Shown here: one piece after another, positions 49,097 through 57,993 of the stretch
How positions within the stretch are numbered: the first letter of the stretch is position 1
Layout of the letters: each line of letters opens with the position of its first letter
NCBI GenBank assembly: GCA_030429105.1
Contig: JAUIDE010000014.1
Span: 1-58,009, forward strand
Direction: 5' to 3'
DNA from: Alphaproteobacteria bacterium
GTDB lineage: Bacteria; Pseudomonadota; Alphaproteobacteria; Rhodobacterales; Rhodobacteraceae
DNA length: 58,009 nucleotides
The notes under the pieces: generated by a model
Told to the model about the DNA's origin: nothing
What the model saw: only the letters and a program-made list of their open reading frames with translations
The model's database searches: none
Translations under genes and position numbers: made by a program

Positions 49097-49864
49097 GTGG
49101 AGCTCCGCCTCGACCGGGTGAGCCATCGCTATGGCGGGACGGAGGTTCTCTCCGGGATCGACCTCGCCGTGGAGGCGGGGCGCATCCTCTGCCTCGTCGG
49201 CCCTTCCGGCTGCGGCAAGTCCACGCTCCTGAGGCTTCTTGGCGGGCTGGAGCTTCCTTCGGAAGGGCGTGTCGAGATGCGGGGGGAGGCGCCGCCGGGC
49301 TGCCTCAACCCGCTCACCTATGTCTTTCAGGATTTCGCGCTCCTGCCGTGGCGAACGGTGGAGGGGAACGTGCGCCTCGCGCTCGAACATCACCGGATGC
49401 CCGCTTCGCGGCGAGCGGAGATCGTGGCGGACGTTCTGGCGCGGACGCGGCTGACGGAATTCGCCGGCGCCCTGCCGCGGCAGATATCCGGCGGCATGAA
49501 GCAGCGCGTCGCCATCGCCCGCGCGCTGGCGGTGGAGCCCGCCGTCATGCTGCTGGACGAGCCGCTCTCCGCGCTCGACGCGCAGACGCGGGAGCTGCTG
49601 ATGGACGATCTCGTCTCGCTCTGGCTCCGGCTGCCCTTCACCGCGGTCTATGTCACGCACAATCTCGGCGAGGCGGTGCGGCTCGGCCACCGGGTCGCCA
49701 TCCTCTCCCGCCGGCCCGGGCGGGTGCGGGAGGTGGTGGAGATCGACGCGCCGCTGGAGGCGCGGAGCGCGGCGGACCCGACGCTGGCGGCGGTCGAGCG
49801 GCGGCTCTGGGAGATGATGCGGGCGGAGGCGGCGGAGGCGGACCGGGAATTGCTCGATGTCTGA
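49097..49864 (+). CDS. ABC transporter ATP-binding protein
   Basis: The 255-residue ATPase has Walker A GPSGCGKST (about residues 35-43), Q-loop YVFQDFALLPWR, signature ISGGMKQR and Walker B VMLLDEP, with VTHNLGEAVR as the switch His region. It belongs to the nitrate/sulfonate/bicarbonate group (SsuB/TauB-like). The start is a GTG 15 bases after the binding-protein gene; the frame gives the normal N-terminus ELRLDRVSHRY. It overlaps the permease gene by 8 bases. Confidence 0.92.
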   Translation: MELRLDRVSHRYGGTEVLSGIDLAVEAGRILCLVGPSGCGKSTLLRLLGGLELPSEGRVEMRGEAPPGCLNPLTYVFQDFALLPWRTVEGNVRLALEHHRMPASRRAEIVADVLARTRLTEFAGALPRQISGGMKQRVAIARALAVEPAVMLLDEPLSALDAQTRELLMDDLVSLWLRLPFTAVYVTHNLGEAVRLGHRVAILSRRPGRVREVVEIDAPLEARSAADPTLAAVERRLWEMMRAEAAEADRELLDV

Positions 49865-50651
49865 GGAGACGCGGCCCGTCCCCTTCCGCGGCGGCGGCTT
49901 CCGGCCGGGCAAGGCGCGCTGGGCCGCGCCCGCGCTCTTCCTCCTCATCCTCCTCGTCTGGGAGGCGGGGACGAGGAGCGGGGTCATCTCGAACCTCACG
50001 CTGCCGAAACCTTCGGATGTCGGCCTGACGCTCTGGCGGCTGGCGGAGACGGGGCTGCTCCTCCAGCATCTCGTCCCCTCCGTCTCGCGCCTCGTCGTCG
50101 GCGCGGCGATGGGGATCGCGGCGGGTGTCGCCGTGGGCGTGACCATCGGGCTCTTCACGCTGGCGCGGGCGGGGCTCGCGCCGCTCGTCGCGGCGATCTT
50201 CCCGATCCCGAAGATCGCGCTCCTGCCGCTCTTCGTGATCTGGTTCGGGATCGGAGAGGGCTCGAAATACGCGCTCATCGCCTTCGGCGCCTTCACGCCG
50301 ACCGTGGTGGCGACCTGGGGGGCGGTGGACAATGTGGACCGGACGCTGATCCGCATGGGGCAGAGCTTCGGCATGCCCTGGGGCCGCATCGTCGCGCAGA
50401 TCGTGATGCCGGCGGCGCTGCCGGGGATCCTCTCCGGCCTCCGCGTCTCGCTCGCGATCTCCATCATCCTTCTCGTCGCGGCGGAGATGCTGGGGGCGGA
50501 ATACGGGATCGGGGCTTACATTCTGGAGGCTGGCGCGCTCTATGATCTCGAACGGCTCTTCGCCGGGGTGCTGCTCCTCTCGCTGCTCGGGCTCGCGGTG
50601 AGCGCGGGGGTGGGTGCGCTCGAGAAGCGGCTGCTCGGCTGGCGGAACTGA
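49857..50651 (+). CDS. ABC transporter permease
   Basis: The 264-residue protein has about six membrane segments and the EAA-type loop GMPWGRIVAQIVMPAALPG that docks to the ATPase. It belongs to the SsuC/TauC-like permeases. It overlaps the ATPase gene by 8 bases and is followed by a RidA-like gene 11 bases on, so four genes appear to form one operon. Confidence 0.91.
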   Translation: MSEETRPVPFRGGGFRPGKARWAAPALFLLILLVWEAGTRSGVISNLTLPKPSDVGLTLWRLAETGLLLQHLVPSVSRLVVGAAMGIAAGVAVGVTIGLFTLARAGLAPLVAAIFPIPKIALLPLFVIWFGIGEGSKYALIAFGAFTPTVVATWGAVDNVDRTLIRMGQSFGMPWGRIVAQIVMPAALPGILSGLRVSLAISIILLVAAEMLGAEYGIGAYILEAGALYDLERLFAGVLLLSLLGLAVSAGVGALEKRLLGWRN

Positions 50652-50662
50652 GGGAGAGAGAG

Positions 50663-51052
50663 ATGGAACGGAAGCTCATCGACCCGGCGGACATCGTCTC
50701 GCTCGGCGTGCCTAACTACAGCCACGGCTGCCGGGCGGAGGGCGCGCGCGTGCGGCTCACGCTTTCGGGGCAGATCGGCCTCGCGCCCGACGGGACGATG
50801 CGGGAGGGGATCGAGGCGCAGTGCGAGCAGGCCTTCGCCAATATCGACGCCTGCCTGCGCGAGGCGGGCATGACGAAGGAGAACCTCGTCATGCTCCGCA
50901 TCTTCCTCGTGCGGCAGGAGGATCTCGGGGCGCTCCGGGCCGCGCGGGGGGCGTGGCTGGGGGATGTGCGGACGCCCTCCACGCTGCTCTTCGTGAGCGG
51001 TCTGGTGAACCCGGCGCTGCTCGTGGAGATCGAGGCGGAGGCGGCCGCCTGA
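50663..51052 (+). CDS. RidA family protein
   Basis: The 129-residue protein has the YjgF/YER057c/UK114 fold, with LSGQIGLAPDGTM, EQAFANIDACLREAGMT and PALLVEIEAEA at the conserved C-terminal strand. Family members hydrolyse reactive enamine or imine intermediates, and many form part of catabolic operons. Its place after an NMT1-type importer suggests the imported compound contains amine nitrogen; this is inference. GGGAGAGAG precedes the ATG. Confidence 0.87.
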   Translation: MERKLIDPADIVSLGVPNYSHGCRAEGARVRLTLSGQIGLAPDGTMREGIEAQCEQAFANIDACLREAGMTKENLVMLRIFLVRQEDLGALRAARGAWLGDVRTPSTLLFVSGLVNPALLVEIEAEAAA

Positions 51053-51056
51053 GCCC

Positions 51057-51070
51057 ATAACCATGGTTAT
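51057..51070. promoter_or_regulatory. 14-bp perfect palindrome
   Basis: ATAACCATGGTTAT is a perfect inverted repeat starting 5 bases after the RidA stop in a short AT-rich stretch. It could be a protein-binding site or part of the transcription end. No second copy was noticed. Confidence 0.35.
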
Positions 51071-51079
51071 CATCGAAAT

Positions 51080-51104
51080 ATCGTTGATTAAAAACGATCT
51101 TTTT
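51080..51104 (+). terminator. intrinsic terminator of the ABC-RidA operon
   Basis: ATCGTT and AACGAT form a 6-base-pair stem around a 7-base loop, followed by CTTTTT. It ends the plus-strand operon and is one of very few AT-rich hairpin/T-tract signals in the window. Confidence 0.6.
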
Positions 51105-51148
51105 CGTGATGACCCTGAAACAATCCCGCCGGGGCCGGCCCGGAGGGC

Positions 51149-51784
51149 TCAGGCGAATTCCAGCGCCACGGCCCCGTAGAGCACCGCCGTCGCCGCAAGG
51201 ACGAAAACGTGCCAGATCGCGTTCTGGTAAGGCAGCCGCTCCCAGAGGTGGAAGATCACGCCGCCGGAATAGAGCAGGCCGGCGATGACGATGAGCATCA
51301 TCGTCCCCCCCTCCACGCTCGCCGCGACATCGCCGGCGACGGCGAGCGCGGCCCAGCCCATGCCGAGATAGAGGATGAGCGAAAGCGTCTCGAACCGGCG
51401 GGGGAAGGCGAGCTTCAGCATGATGCCCACCGCCGCCGCGCCCCAGACGACGGCGAGGAGGCCGTGCCCGACCAGCCCGCCCACGGAAATCGCCGCGAAG
51501 GGCGTGTAGGCGCCGGCGATCTTCAGGTAGATCGTCGAGTGGTCGAGCCGCCGGAGCCAGCATTTCGCCCGCTCGAACGGGATGAGGTTATAGCTGGCGG
51601 AGAACGAGAACATCGCGATCAGCGTCGCGACATAGATAGAGACGGCGGCGATGGAGCCCGCCTCCCGATGCGAGGCGACGAGCCCGATCAGGATCGGCCC
51701 GCCGATCAGCGCGAACCCGACGCCGAGGGCGTGGACGACCGCGTCGGCGGCGATCTCGTTCCGGGTCTGGAGCCTCGTCTTCAT
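51149..51784 (-). CDS. hemolysin III family (TrhA/YqfA-like) membrane protein
   Basis: The 211-residue protein has seven membrane segments. The family marks are NEIAADAVVHALGVGFAL at the N-terminus, RLDHSTIYLKIAGAYTPFA in the centre, and a His in VIFHLWERLPYQNAIWHVFV near the C-terminus. These belong to the PAQR-like superfamily with a likely zinc site. Despite the name, hemolysis is not shown for most members; a role in membrane energetics or lipid homeostasis is more likely. Confidence 0.88.
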   Translation of the reverse strand: MKTRLQTRNEIAADAVVHALGVGFALIGGPILIGLVASHREAGSIAAVSIYVATLIAMFSFSASYNLIPFERAKCWLRRLDHSTIYLKIAGAYTPFAAISVGGLVGHGLLAVVWGAAAVGIMLKLAFPRRFETLSLILYLGMGWAALAVAGDVAASVEGGTMMLIVIAGLLYSGGVIFHLWERLPYQNAIWHVFVLAATAVLYGAVALEFA

Positions 51785-52023
51785 GACATGAGTATGGTGC
51801 CGGATTGCGGGTTAAGAAAGGCGTGACGCAACGCCAGCGCGCGGCGGCGTGACGCTGCGCAACAGGGCGTGACGGAGCGCGCATCGCCCCGCGCCGGCCG
51901 CAGCGCGCGATGGCGATCCTCGCGGGCGGAAGAGGTCGATATTGTGTTTCAAGGCTTTGGCATGCAGCTTCCTCGGGTGACGCATCGCCTTCAGCCTCCG
52001 AAGGCCCGATTGGAACGCATCGC
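51785..52023. promoter_or_regulatory. intergenic region with repeated GGCGTGACG
   Basis: These 239 bases contain no supported gene. The 9-mer GGCGTGACG occurs at 51820, 51846 and 51866, and a 7-of-9 match lies near 51974. Spacing of 26 and 20 bases is not a regular helical repeat. The repeats could be binding sites for a regulator of either divergent gene. Confidence 0.4.
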
Positions 52024-53652
52024 ATGAAACCGGAAGCGAGCGGGTTCATTCTGGCGGCGGCGCTCGGGCTCCTGTCTCTCTGCCTGATCGGATACGAAGC
52101 CTTCCCCTTCGTGGACGATTTCGCCTACGGCCCGCTCGCCGAATTCGGCGCCGACCCTTCGCTCTTTCCGCGGGACGACCAGCTTCGCCTGTTCGGGAAC
52201 CACGCCCAGGTCTACGAATGGGCCTATCGCCTCGGAAAGATGGGAGCCGGCGTCGAGCCGACCTTCCGCGTCGCCGTCTGGCTGCTGGCGGCGGCCGCAT
52301 CCGTCGCGCTTTTTTCGATCCTGCGGAGCCTCCAGGCGCCCGCCTCGTTGCTGCCTGTGGCGCTAGGCATTGGCGTTCTCGTCCATCGCGACGGATTGGG
52401 GCGGGGCGATTTCGGCGGGCTGATCGCGCCCTTCTTCCATCATCACAACGTCGCGCTCGCCCTCGTCCTCGGCTCGGCGGCGCTCGCCCTCTCCCGCCGT
52501 CACTGGCTCGCGGGCGTCGTTCTCGGCGTCGCCGCCTACGCCCAGCCGATGACCGCGCTTCACGGCGCCCTCGTCATCGGGCTCGGCGCATTCGCCAGAG
52601 GTCCGCTCGAAGCGCTGAAGATCGGAATCGCCGCCGCCGCAGTCGCGCTGCCCGCGGCTTTGTCGATTTTCGGGGCCCTCCTGAGGGCGCCGGAAGCCGC
52701 GATGGCCTTCGATCTCGTGAAGGACGCATACCGTTTCCGCGCGCCTCATCATTACGATCCGACCTGGCCCGATATCGGACTGGCGACGCTATACGTCTTG
52801 GCCGGGTTTTCGGGCGCGGCGCTGCTGCTCCGGAGTGATCGGCAGGCGGGCCTCTTCGCCCTCGGCGCCATGGGCGGCCTTGCGGCGCTGCATCTCGTCA
52901 CCGTTCTCGTCTACAAGCTCGGCGTATCGGGCTGGATCGGCTTCTTCATCCTCGACGCGAACCGCGCCTCGCCGGTCGCCTTCGTCCTTGGGCCGACGCT
53001 GGCCCTCGCCGGCTTGTGGCGCGGCCCGCGGGAACGGTTCGGCCGGCTGACCGCGCTGATCCTGCTTGTCCTTCTCATGCTGAACGCCATGCCTGCCGGA
53101 ATCGCTTTCGCGGCGCTCGGCGCCGTTCTTCTGGCGGCGGGCGAGGGCGACCGTGCGCGGGGCGCGCGGCTGCTCGCCGCGGCGGCGGCGCTGTTCATCT
53201 GGTTCCCGCCGCCGCCGGGGCCACCGGCCCTGCCGGAGGAGACGCGCAAGGCGCTGGAACGGGTCCGCGCAGAGACGCCGCAGGGCGCCCTGTTCGTCAT
53301 CCCGGTCGGCCTCTCCGAATTCCGGCATTTTGCGCAGCGAAGCGTCTATGTGGATTTCAAGCTCTTCTCCGTGGCCCAGCCGGAGCAGGCCGCCCTGACG
53401 CGCGCTCGGCTAGAGGAGGTGGCGCGGCCGGCTCCGGACCATCGCGGAATGGCGGGCTGGGCGGCCGCCCGGCTCTGGGAAGAGGATCAGATGCAGGCCG
53501 CGGATTGCGGAACGATGGCGGCGACGCTGCGGCGCACGAAATCCGACTATTACGTCCGGCGCTTCGAGCCCGGGCAGGCGGCGCCCGAATGCCCCGGCCT
53601 GCCGCGCCCGATCTCGACAAGGACGTTGGCGGTCTATGGCCCTGCCGAATGA
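52024..53652 (+). CDS. large polytopic membrane protein (DUF6798-like C-terminus)
   Basis: The 542-residue protein has about ten to twelve hydrophobic segments (residues 8 to about 395) and then a soluble C-terminal domain of about 145 residues. The first loop, after segment one, contains DDFAYGP and PRDDQLR, acidic like the active-site loop of GT-C glycosyltransferases. The C-terminal [16 protein letters not shown] resembles DUF6798 domains. The ATG at 52024 starts directly before segment one; the frame opens 38 codons earlier. Possibly an extracytoplasmic glycosyl- or lipid-linked sugar transferase, but uncertain. Confidence 0.65.
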   Translation: MKPEASGFILAAALGLLSLCLIGYEAFPFVDDFAYGPLAEFGADPSLFPRDDQLRLFGNHAQVYEWAYRLGKMGAGVEPTFRVAVWLLAAAASVALFSILRSLQAPASLLPVALGIGVLVHRDGLGRGDFGGLIAPFFHHHNVALALVLGSAALALSRRHWLAGVVLGVAAYAQPMTALHGALVIGLGAFARGPLEALKIGIAAAAVALPAALSIFGALLRAPEAAMAFDLVKDAYRFRAPHHYDPTWPDIGLATLYVLAGFSGAALLLRSDRQAGLFALGAMGGLAALHLVTVLVYKLGVSGWIGFFILDANRASPVAFVLGPTLALAGLWRGPRERFGRLTALILLVLLMLNAMPAGIAFAALGAVLLAAGEGDRARGARLLAAAAALFIWFPPPPGPPALPEETRKALERVRAETPQGALFVIPVGLSEFRHFAQRSVYVDFKLFSVAQPEQAALTRARLEEVARPAPDHRGMAGWAAARLWEEDQMQAADCGTMAATLRRTKSDYYVRRFEPGQAAPECPGLPRPISTRTLAVYGPAE

Positions 53653-53732
53653 CGGGAGCCGGTTCGAATCGGGGCGCGCCTGACAAGCGCGCGCCCCTCC
53701 CCGCTTTCAGTGTCCGCCCTATCTCCCGCGCC

Positions 53733-55229
53733 ATGCCCGATCCGCTCCACATCGTCTGGTTCAAGCGCGATCTCCGCGTGGAGGATCATCGCCCGCTCGC
53801 CGCAGCGGCGGAGGCGGGGCCTGTCCTACCGCTCTTCGTCGCGGAGCCGGGATGGTGGGGGCAGGAGACGATGGCGGGGCGGCACTGGGAGTTCGTCGCA
53901 GAATGCCTTGCGGAGCTGAGGGCGGCGCTCGCCGCGCTCGGGCAGCCGCTCGTCGTCCGGGTCGGGGAGCCGGCGGCGGTGTTCGAGGCGGCGCGGCGGG
54001 CGCACGGGGTCGCCGGGCTCTGGAGCCATGAGGAGACGGGGGACCTGCATTCCTTGGCGCGGGACAGGCGGGTCGCCGCCTGGGCGCGGGCGCGGGGCGT
54101 TCCCTGGCGGGAGCTCCGGCAATCGGGCGTGATCCGCCGGATCGGGAGCCGGGACGGCTGGGCGCGGCGCTGGGACGCGTTCATGGCGGAGCCGGCCGCG
54201 AAGCCGCCTGCGCTGGCGCCGCTGACGGGCGTTGAGCCCGGCACGATCCCCGACGCCGCCGCTCTCGGCCTCGCGACCGACCCTTGCCCGGGCCGGCAGC
54301 CGGGCGGCCGGGCGGCGGCGCTTGAGCGGCTCGCAAGCTTCCTCGCGAAGCGGGGGGAGACCTATCGCCGCGCCATGTCCGCCCCGGTTCCGGCGGCTGA
54401 GGCCTGCTCCCGCCTCTCGCCCCATCTCGCCTGGGGGACGCTCTCGATGCGGGAGGCGGCGCAGGCGCTCGCCGCGCGGCGGGCGGAGCGGCCGGGCGGC
54501 CACTGGCCGGGCGCGCTCGCCTCCTTTTCCGGCCGGCTGCACTGGCGCGACCATTTCATGCAGAAGCTGGAGGACGAGCCGGAGATCGAACGCCGCGCGC
54601 TCCACCCCGCCTATCGCGGCGACGAGGCCGTGGGTGAGGGCTTCGAGGCCTGGGCGAAGGGCGAGACGGGACTGCCCTTCGCGGACGCCTGCATGAGGAG
54701 CCTGCGGGAGACGGGATGGCTCAATTTCCGGATGCGGGCGATGCTCGTCTCCCTCGCCGCGCATCATCTCGGGCTCGGCTGGCGACGGCCCGGCGCGCAT
54801 CTCGCGCGGCTCTTCACCGATTACGAGCCGGGGATCCACTGGCCGCAGGTCCAGATGCAGGCCGGGGTGACGGGGGTGAACACGATCCGCATCTACAACC
54901 CGGTCAAGCAGGGGAAGGACCAGGACGCCGCGGGCGCCTTCATCCGCCGCTGGCTGCCGGAGCTCGGCCCCGTTCCCGCCTCGCTCATCCATGAGCCCTG
55001 GCTCTGGGACGGGGCGCGCGCGCTCGCCTATCCGCCGCCGCTGATCGATCACGAGGCGGCGGCGCGGCGGGCGCGGGAGGCGCTCTGGCGCCGGCGGGAG
55101 GCGGCGGGATTCGCGGGGCCTGCGGCGGCGATCCAGGCGAAGCACGGCTCCCGCCGGGCGGGGATTCCCCATCGCGGCGGGCGGCGGAAGCCGGCGGAGG
55201 GGCAGCTTTCGCTGCCGCTTCCCGAATGA
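53733..55229 (+). CDS. cryptochrome/deoxyribodipyrimidine photolyase family protein
   Basis: The 498-residue flavoprotein has the usual order: an N-terminal alpha/beta domain (about 5-130, [17 protein letters not shown]) and a helical FAD domain (about 200-480) with [40 protein letters not shown] and [17 protein letters not shown]. Members repair UV-induced DNA lesions or sense blue light; which applies here cannot be decided by eye. The C-terminal tail is basic. The stop overlaps the ATG of the DUF2256 gene, so the two are coupled. Confidence 0.9.
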   Translation: MPDPLHIVWFKRDLRVEDHRPLAAAAEAGPVLPLFVAEPGWWGQETMAGRHWEFVAECLAELRAALAALGQPLVVRVGEPAAVFEAARRAHGVAGLWSHEETGDLHSLARDRRVAAWARARGVPWRELRQSGVIRRIGSRDGWARRWDAFMAEPAAKPPALAPLTGVEPGTIPDAAALGLATDPCPGRQPGGRAAALERLASFLAKRGETYRRAMSAPVPAAEACSRLSPHLAWGTLSMREAAQALAARRAERPGGHWPGALASFSGRLHWRDHFMQKLEDEPEIERRALHPAYRGDEAVGEGFEAWAKGETGLPFADACMRSLRETGWLNFRMRAMLVSLAAHHLGLGWRRPGAHLARLFTDYEPGIHWPQVQMQAGVTGVNTIRIYNPVKQGKDQDAAGAFIRRWLPELGPVPASLIHEPWLWDGARALAYPPPLIDHEAAARRAREALWRRREAAGFAGPAAAIQAKHGSRRAGIPHRGGRRKPAEGQLSLPLPE

Positions 55230-55405
55230 AGATGCGGCGGAAGGGCGACCTTCCGACGAAGCTCTGTCCGATCTGCGGAAAGCCTTTCGCATGGCGGAAA
55301 AAATGGGCGCGGGACTGGGAATCTGTCCTTTATTGCTCCGAACGCTGCCGCAGGAAGAAGGCGGCTGAAAAGGCGGGGAACGATGGAGGGGGCGTGGCGA
55401 CCTGA
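55226..55405 (+). CDS. DUF2256 zinc-ribbon-like small protein
   Basis: The 59-residue basic protein starts with an ATG overlapping the photolyase stop (ATGA). Four cysteines, Cys14, Cys17, Cys37 and Cys41, in CPIC and CSERC form a probable zinc site, with [10 protein letters not shown] between them. This is the DUF2256 pattern, often found next to photolyase/cryptochrome genes. Its job is unknown; nucleic-acid binding or a partner role is possible. It overlaps the next gene by 23 bases. Confidence 0.88.
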   Translation: MKMRRKGDLPTKLCPICGKPFAWRKKWARDWESVLYCSERCRRKKAAEKAGNDGGGVAT

Positions 55406-56597
55406 CCGCGCGTCGGGCCTTGCAAGGCTCGCGGAGTTCGCGCCGCGGGCCGGGCGCGACTATGCCGAGCGGCGGAATTTCGATTTCGGACCGGCGGACA
55501 GGAGCAATGTCTCCGGCCTCTCCCCCTATCTCCGCCATCGCCTGATCCTCGAGGACGAGGCGCTTTCCGCCGCGCTTGCCGCGCATGGGCCGGAGGCGGC
55601 GGGGAAGTTCGTGGAGGAGGTGTTCTGGCGCTCCTACTACAAGGGCTGGATGGAGCGGCGGCCGGCGATCTGGCGCGCCTACCGGGTGGAGCTGGACCGG
55701 CAGCTGGCGCGGTTCGAGCGCAATCCGGGCCTCTTCGCCGCCTATGAGGCCGCCGTTTCGGGCCGCGCCGGGATCGAGGGCTTCGACGACTGGGCGCGGG
55801 AGCTGAAGGAGACGGGCTGGCTCCACAACCACGCGCGGATGTGGTTCGCCTCGATCTGGATCTTCACGCTGCGGCTGCCCTGGGTCCTCGGCGCGGATTT
55901 CTTTCTCCGGCACCTGATGGACGGGGACCCGGCCTCGAACACGCTCGGCTGGCGCTGGGTGGCGGGCCTGCACACGCAGGGCAAGACCTATCTCGCGCGG
56001 GCGGAGAACATCGAGACCTACACCGCCGGGCGGTTCCGCCCCGCCGGCCTCGCGACGGCGGCGGAGGCGCCGCCCGCCTCCGCGCTTCCCGCCACCGCGC
56101 CGCCGCCGCGGGGCGAGCGGTTCGGCGGCGGGCGATACGGCCTGCTGCTGCACGGGGAGGATTGTTCGCCGGAAAGCCTCGCGCCGCCCTATCCGCCGGC
56201 GGCGCTGCTCGGCCTTTCGGCGGTGGACGGGCGGTCGCCTCTGCCCGCGGGCCTTCGCGCCCGCGCCTTTGCGGAGGGCGCGCTCCGCGACGCGCTCGCC
56301 CGCGCCTCGGCGCGCTTCGGCGTCGAGGCGGAGCGGGGGGAGGACCGGCTCTGGCCCGCCGCGCTGATCGACTGGGCGCGACGGCATGACCTCCATTTCA
56401 TCGTGACGGCCCGCCCCGCCATCGGCCCCGCCGCCGCGCATCTCGACGCGGCGGAGCCGGAGATGGAGGCGGCGGGGGTGCGGCTGATCCGGCTCATGCG
56501 CCCGCATGACGAGGTCGCCTGGCCCCATGCGGACCGCGGCTTCTTCGCCATGCGGCGGCAGATTCCCTCCATGCTCGTCTCGCTCGGCCTCGCCTGA
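55383..56597 (+). CDS. photolyase-like protein with FAD domain first
   Basis: The 404-residue protein begins directly with a photolyase-type FAD domain (about 35-215): [65 protein letters not shown] Pro/Ala-rich linker (about 222-245) follows. Then comes a C-terminal alpha/beta domain (about 250-400) whose strand-helix order (YGLLLHGED, an Ala-rich helix, [21 protein letters not shown]) recalls the antenna domain that is normally N-terminal. The usual order thus seems reversed. It starts inside the DUF2256 gene and is co-transcribed with it and the photolyase. Activity unknown. Confidence 0.8.
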   Translation: MEGAWRPDRASGLARLAEFAPRAGRDYAERRNFDFGPADRSNVSGLSPYLRHRLILEDEALSAALAAHGPEAAGKFVEEVFWRSYYKGWMERRPAIWRAYRVELDRQLARFERNPGLFAAYEAAVSGRAGIEGFDDWARELKETGWLHNHARMWFASIWIFTLRLPWVLGADFFLRHLMDGDPASNTLGWRWVAGLHTQGKTYLARAENIETYTAGRFRPAGLATAAEAPPASALPATAPPPRGERFGGGRYGLLLHGEDCSPESLAPPYPPAALLGLSAVDGRSPLPAGLRARAFAEGALRDALARASARFGVEAERGEDRLWPAALIDWARRHDLHFIVTARPAIGPAAAHLDAAEPEMEAAGVRLIRLMRPHDEVAWPHADRGFFAMRRQIPSMLVSLGLA

Positions 56598-56688
56598 GGC
56601 GCTGGCGCGGGGCGCGGCGCTCGGGCAAGGTCCGGCGCGAACGATGCGAATCGAACAGCGCCCGGAGAGGCGCGGCAGGAGGGACGGG

Positions 56689-57789
56689 ATGGATGAGGGG
56701 AAGGCGGCGGGGCCGCTCGCGGGGTTGCGCGTCATCGAGATGGAGGGGCTGGGCCCCTGCCCGCTGGCGGGGCAGTTCCTCGCCGATCTCGGCGCGGAGG
56801 TGACGCTGATCGTCCGCAAGGCGGGGCCGGCGGACCCGACCGACATCGTGAACCGCGGCAAGCGCTCCGCCGCGCTCGACCTCAAGAGCGAGCGCGGGCT
56901 GGAGGCGGCGAAGCGGCTGATCGCGCGGGCGGATGTGGTGATCGAGGGCTTCCGCCCCGGCGTGATGGAGCGGCTCGGCCTCGGGCCCGAACCCATGCTC
57001 GCCGCCAATCCCGGCCTCGTCTACGGGCGGATGACGGGCTGGGGGCAGGACGGCCCGCTCTCCCCCACCGCCGGCCACGACATCAACTATCTCGGGATCA
57101 CGGGCGTCCTCAACGCCATCGGCCGGCGGGGGGAGACGCCGCCGCCGCCGCTCAACATCGGCGCGGATTATGCGGGGGGGACGATGTTCCTCCTCCTCGG
57201 CGTCCTCTCGGCGCTCTATGAGCGGGGGCGTTCGGGGCGCGGGCAGGTGGTGGACGCGGCGATGATCGACGGGGCGACGGCGCTCATGTCGCTCTTCCAT
57301 TCCTTCCTCGCCCGCGGCTGGTGGCGGAACGAGCGGGAGGCGAACCTTCTGGACGGCGGCGCGCCCTTCTACCGGACCTATCGCTGCCGGGACGGGAAGT
57401 TCCTCTCCGTCGGCGCGCTGGAGCCGCAATTCCACGCCGCGCTCCTCCGCATCGCGGGGCTGCCGGAGGAGCACGGGGAGACGCAGGAGGAGCGGGCGGA
57501 ATGGCCGGCGCGCCACGCGCTCTACGAAGAGGTCTTCGCGACGCGGACGCGGGACGAATGGGCGGCGGCCTTCGCCGGGTCCGACGCCTGCGTCGCCCCG
57601 GTGATGGACTGGGAGGAGGCGCCGACGCATCCGCAGATGGCGGCGCGCGGCGTGCTCGCCCCGGTCGGCGGCGTGATGCAGGCGGCGCCCGCCCCCCGCT
57701 TCGCCCGAACCCCCGCCGCCCCGCCCCGCCCGCCCCGCGCGCCGGGGGCGGATACGGAGGCGGTGCTGCGGGAGGTGGGGCTGGCGTGA
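56689..57789 (+). CDS. CaiB/BaiF family CoA-transferase or 2-methylacyl-CoA racemase
   Basis: The 366-residue protein fits the AMACR branch of family III CoA-transferases. GLRVIEMEGLGPCP opens the first domain. AGHDINYLGITG holds His130, and NIGADYAGG holds Asp160, the His/Asp pair used by racemases in this branch. VVDAAMIDGATALM follows. The ATG at 56689 follows AGGAGG by 7 bases and is preferred to 48 bases earlier. A racemase would feed branched acyl-CoAs into beta-oxidation; a CoA-transferase role cannot be excluded. It is not clearly linked to the photolyase genes. Confidence 0.87.
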   Translation: MDEGKAAGPLAGLRVIEMEGLGPCPLAGQFLADLGAEVTLIVRKAGPADPTDIVNRGKRSAALDLKSERGLEAAKRLIARADVVIEGFRPGVMERLGLGPEPMLAANPGLVYGRMTGWGQDGPLSPTAGHDINYLGITGVLNAIGRRGETPPPPLNIGADYAGGTMFLLLGVLSALYERGRSGRGQVVDAAMIDGATALMSLFHSFLARGWWRNEREANLLDGGAPFYRTYRCRDGKFLSVGALEPQFHAALLRIAGLPEEHGETQEERAEWPARHALYEEVFATRTRDEWAAAFAGSDACVAPVMDWEEAPTHPQMAARGVLAPVGGVMQAAPAPRFARTPAAPPRPPRAPGADTEAVLREVGLA

Positions 57790-57966
57790 CAGGACAGCGG
57801 TTCGCACTCCGCGCCCGCTCTCCATGCCTATCCCGGCCTCGAAAAGCATCCCTCCAGTGGAGAGATGCCGAGGCCGTCGCCCGGAGGCGCAAGCCGCAGG
57901 GCGAGGGGCGCCAAGCCTTCCTGAACGTTGAAGATCGGGCCGTGACCGCCGCGGTGGGCGCGGACT

Positions 57967-57993
57967 CGCGCCCGCCGGGGGGCGGCGGGCGCG
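57967..57993. terminator. 10-bp GC-rich inverted repeat near the window end
   Basis: CGCGCCCGCC and GGCGGGCGCG form a perfect 10-base-pair stem around a 7-base loop, about 180 bases after the CaiB-type gene. No T-tract follows. The 220 bases from 57790 to the end hold no supported gene. It may end transcription from either side. Confidence 0.4.

Noticed and set aside
47981-50467. 828-codon open frame on the minus strand
   Set aside because: It is antisense to the ABC transporter genes, which have clear Walker and signature motifs; composition is that of a shadow frame.
53826-57008. 1060-codon open frame on the minus strand
   Set aside because: It runs antisense to the photolyase, DUF2256 and FAD-domain genes, is rich in Arg/Pro/Gly, and shows no domain; it is an effect of high GC content.
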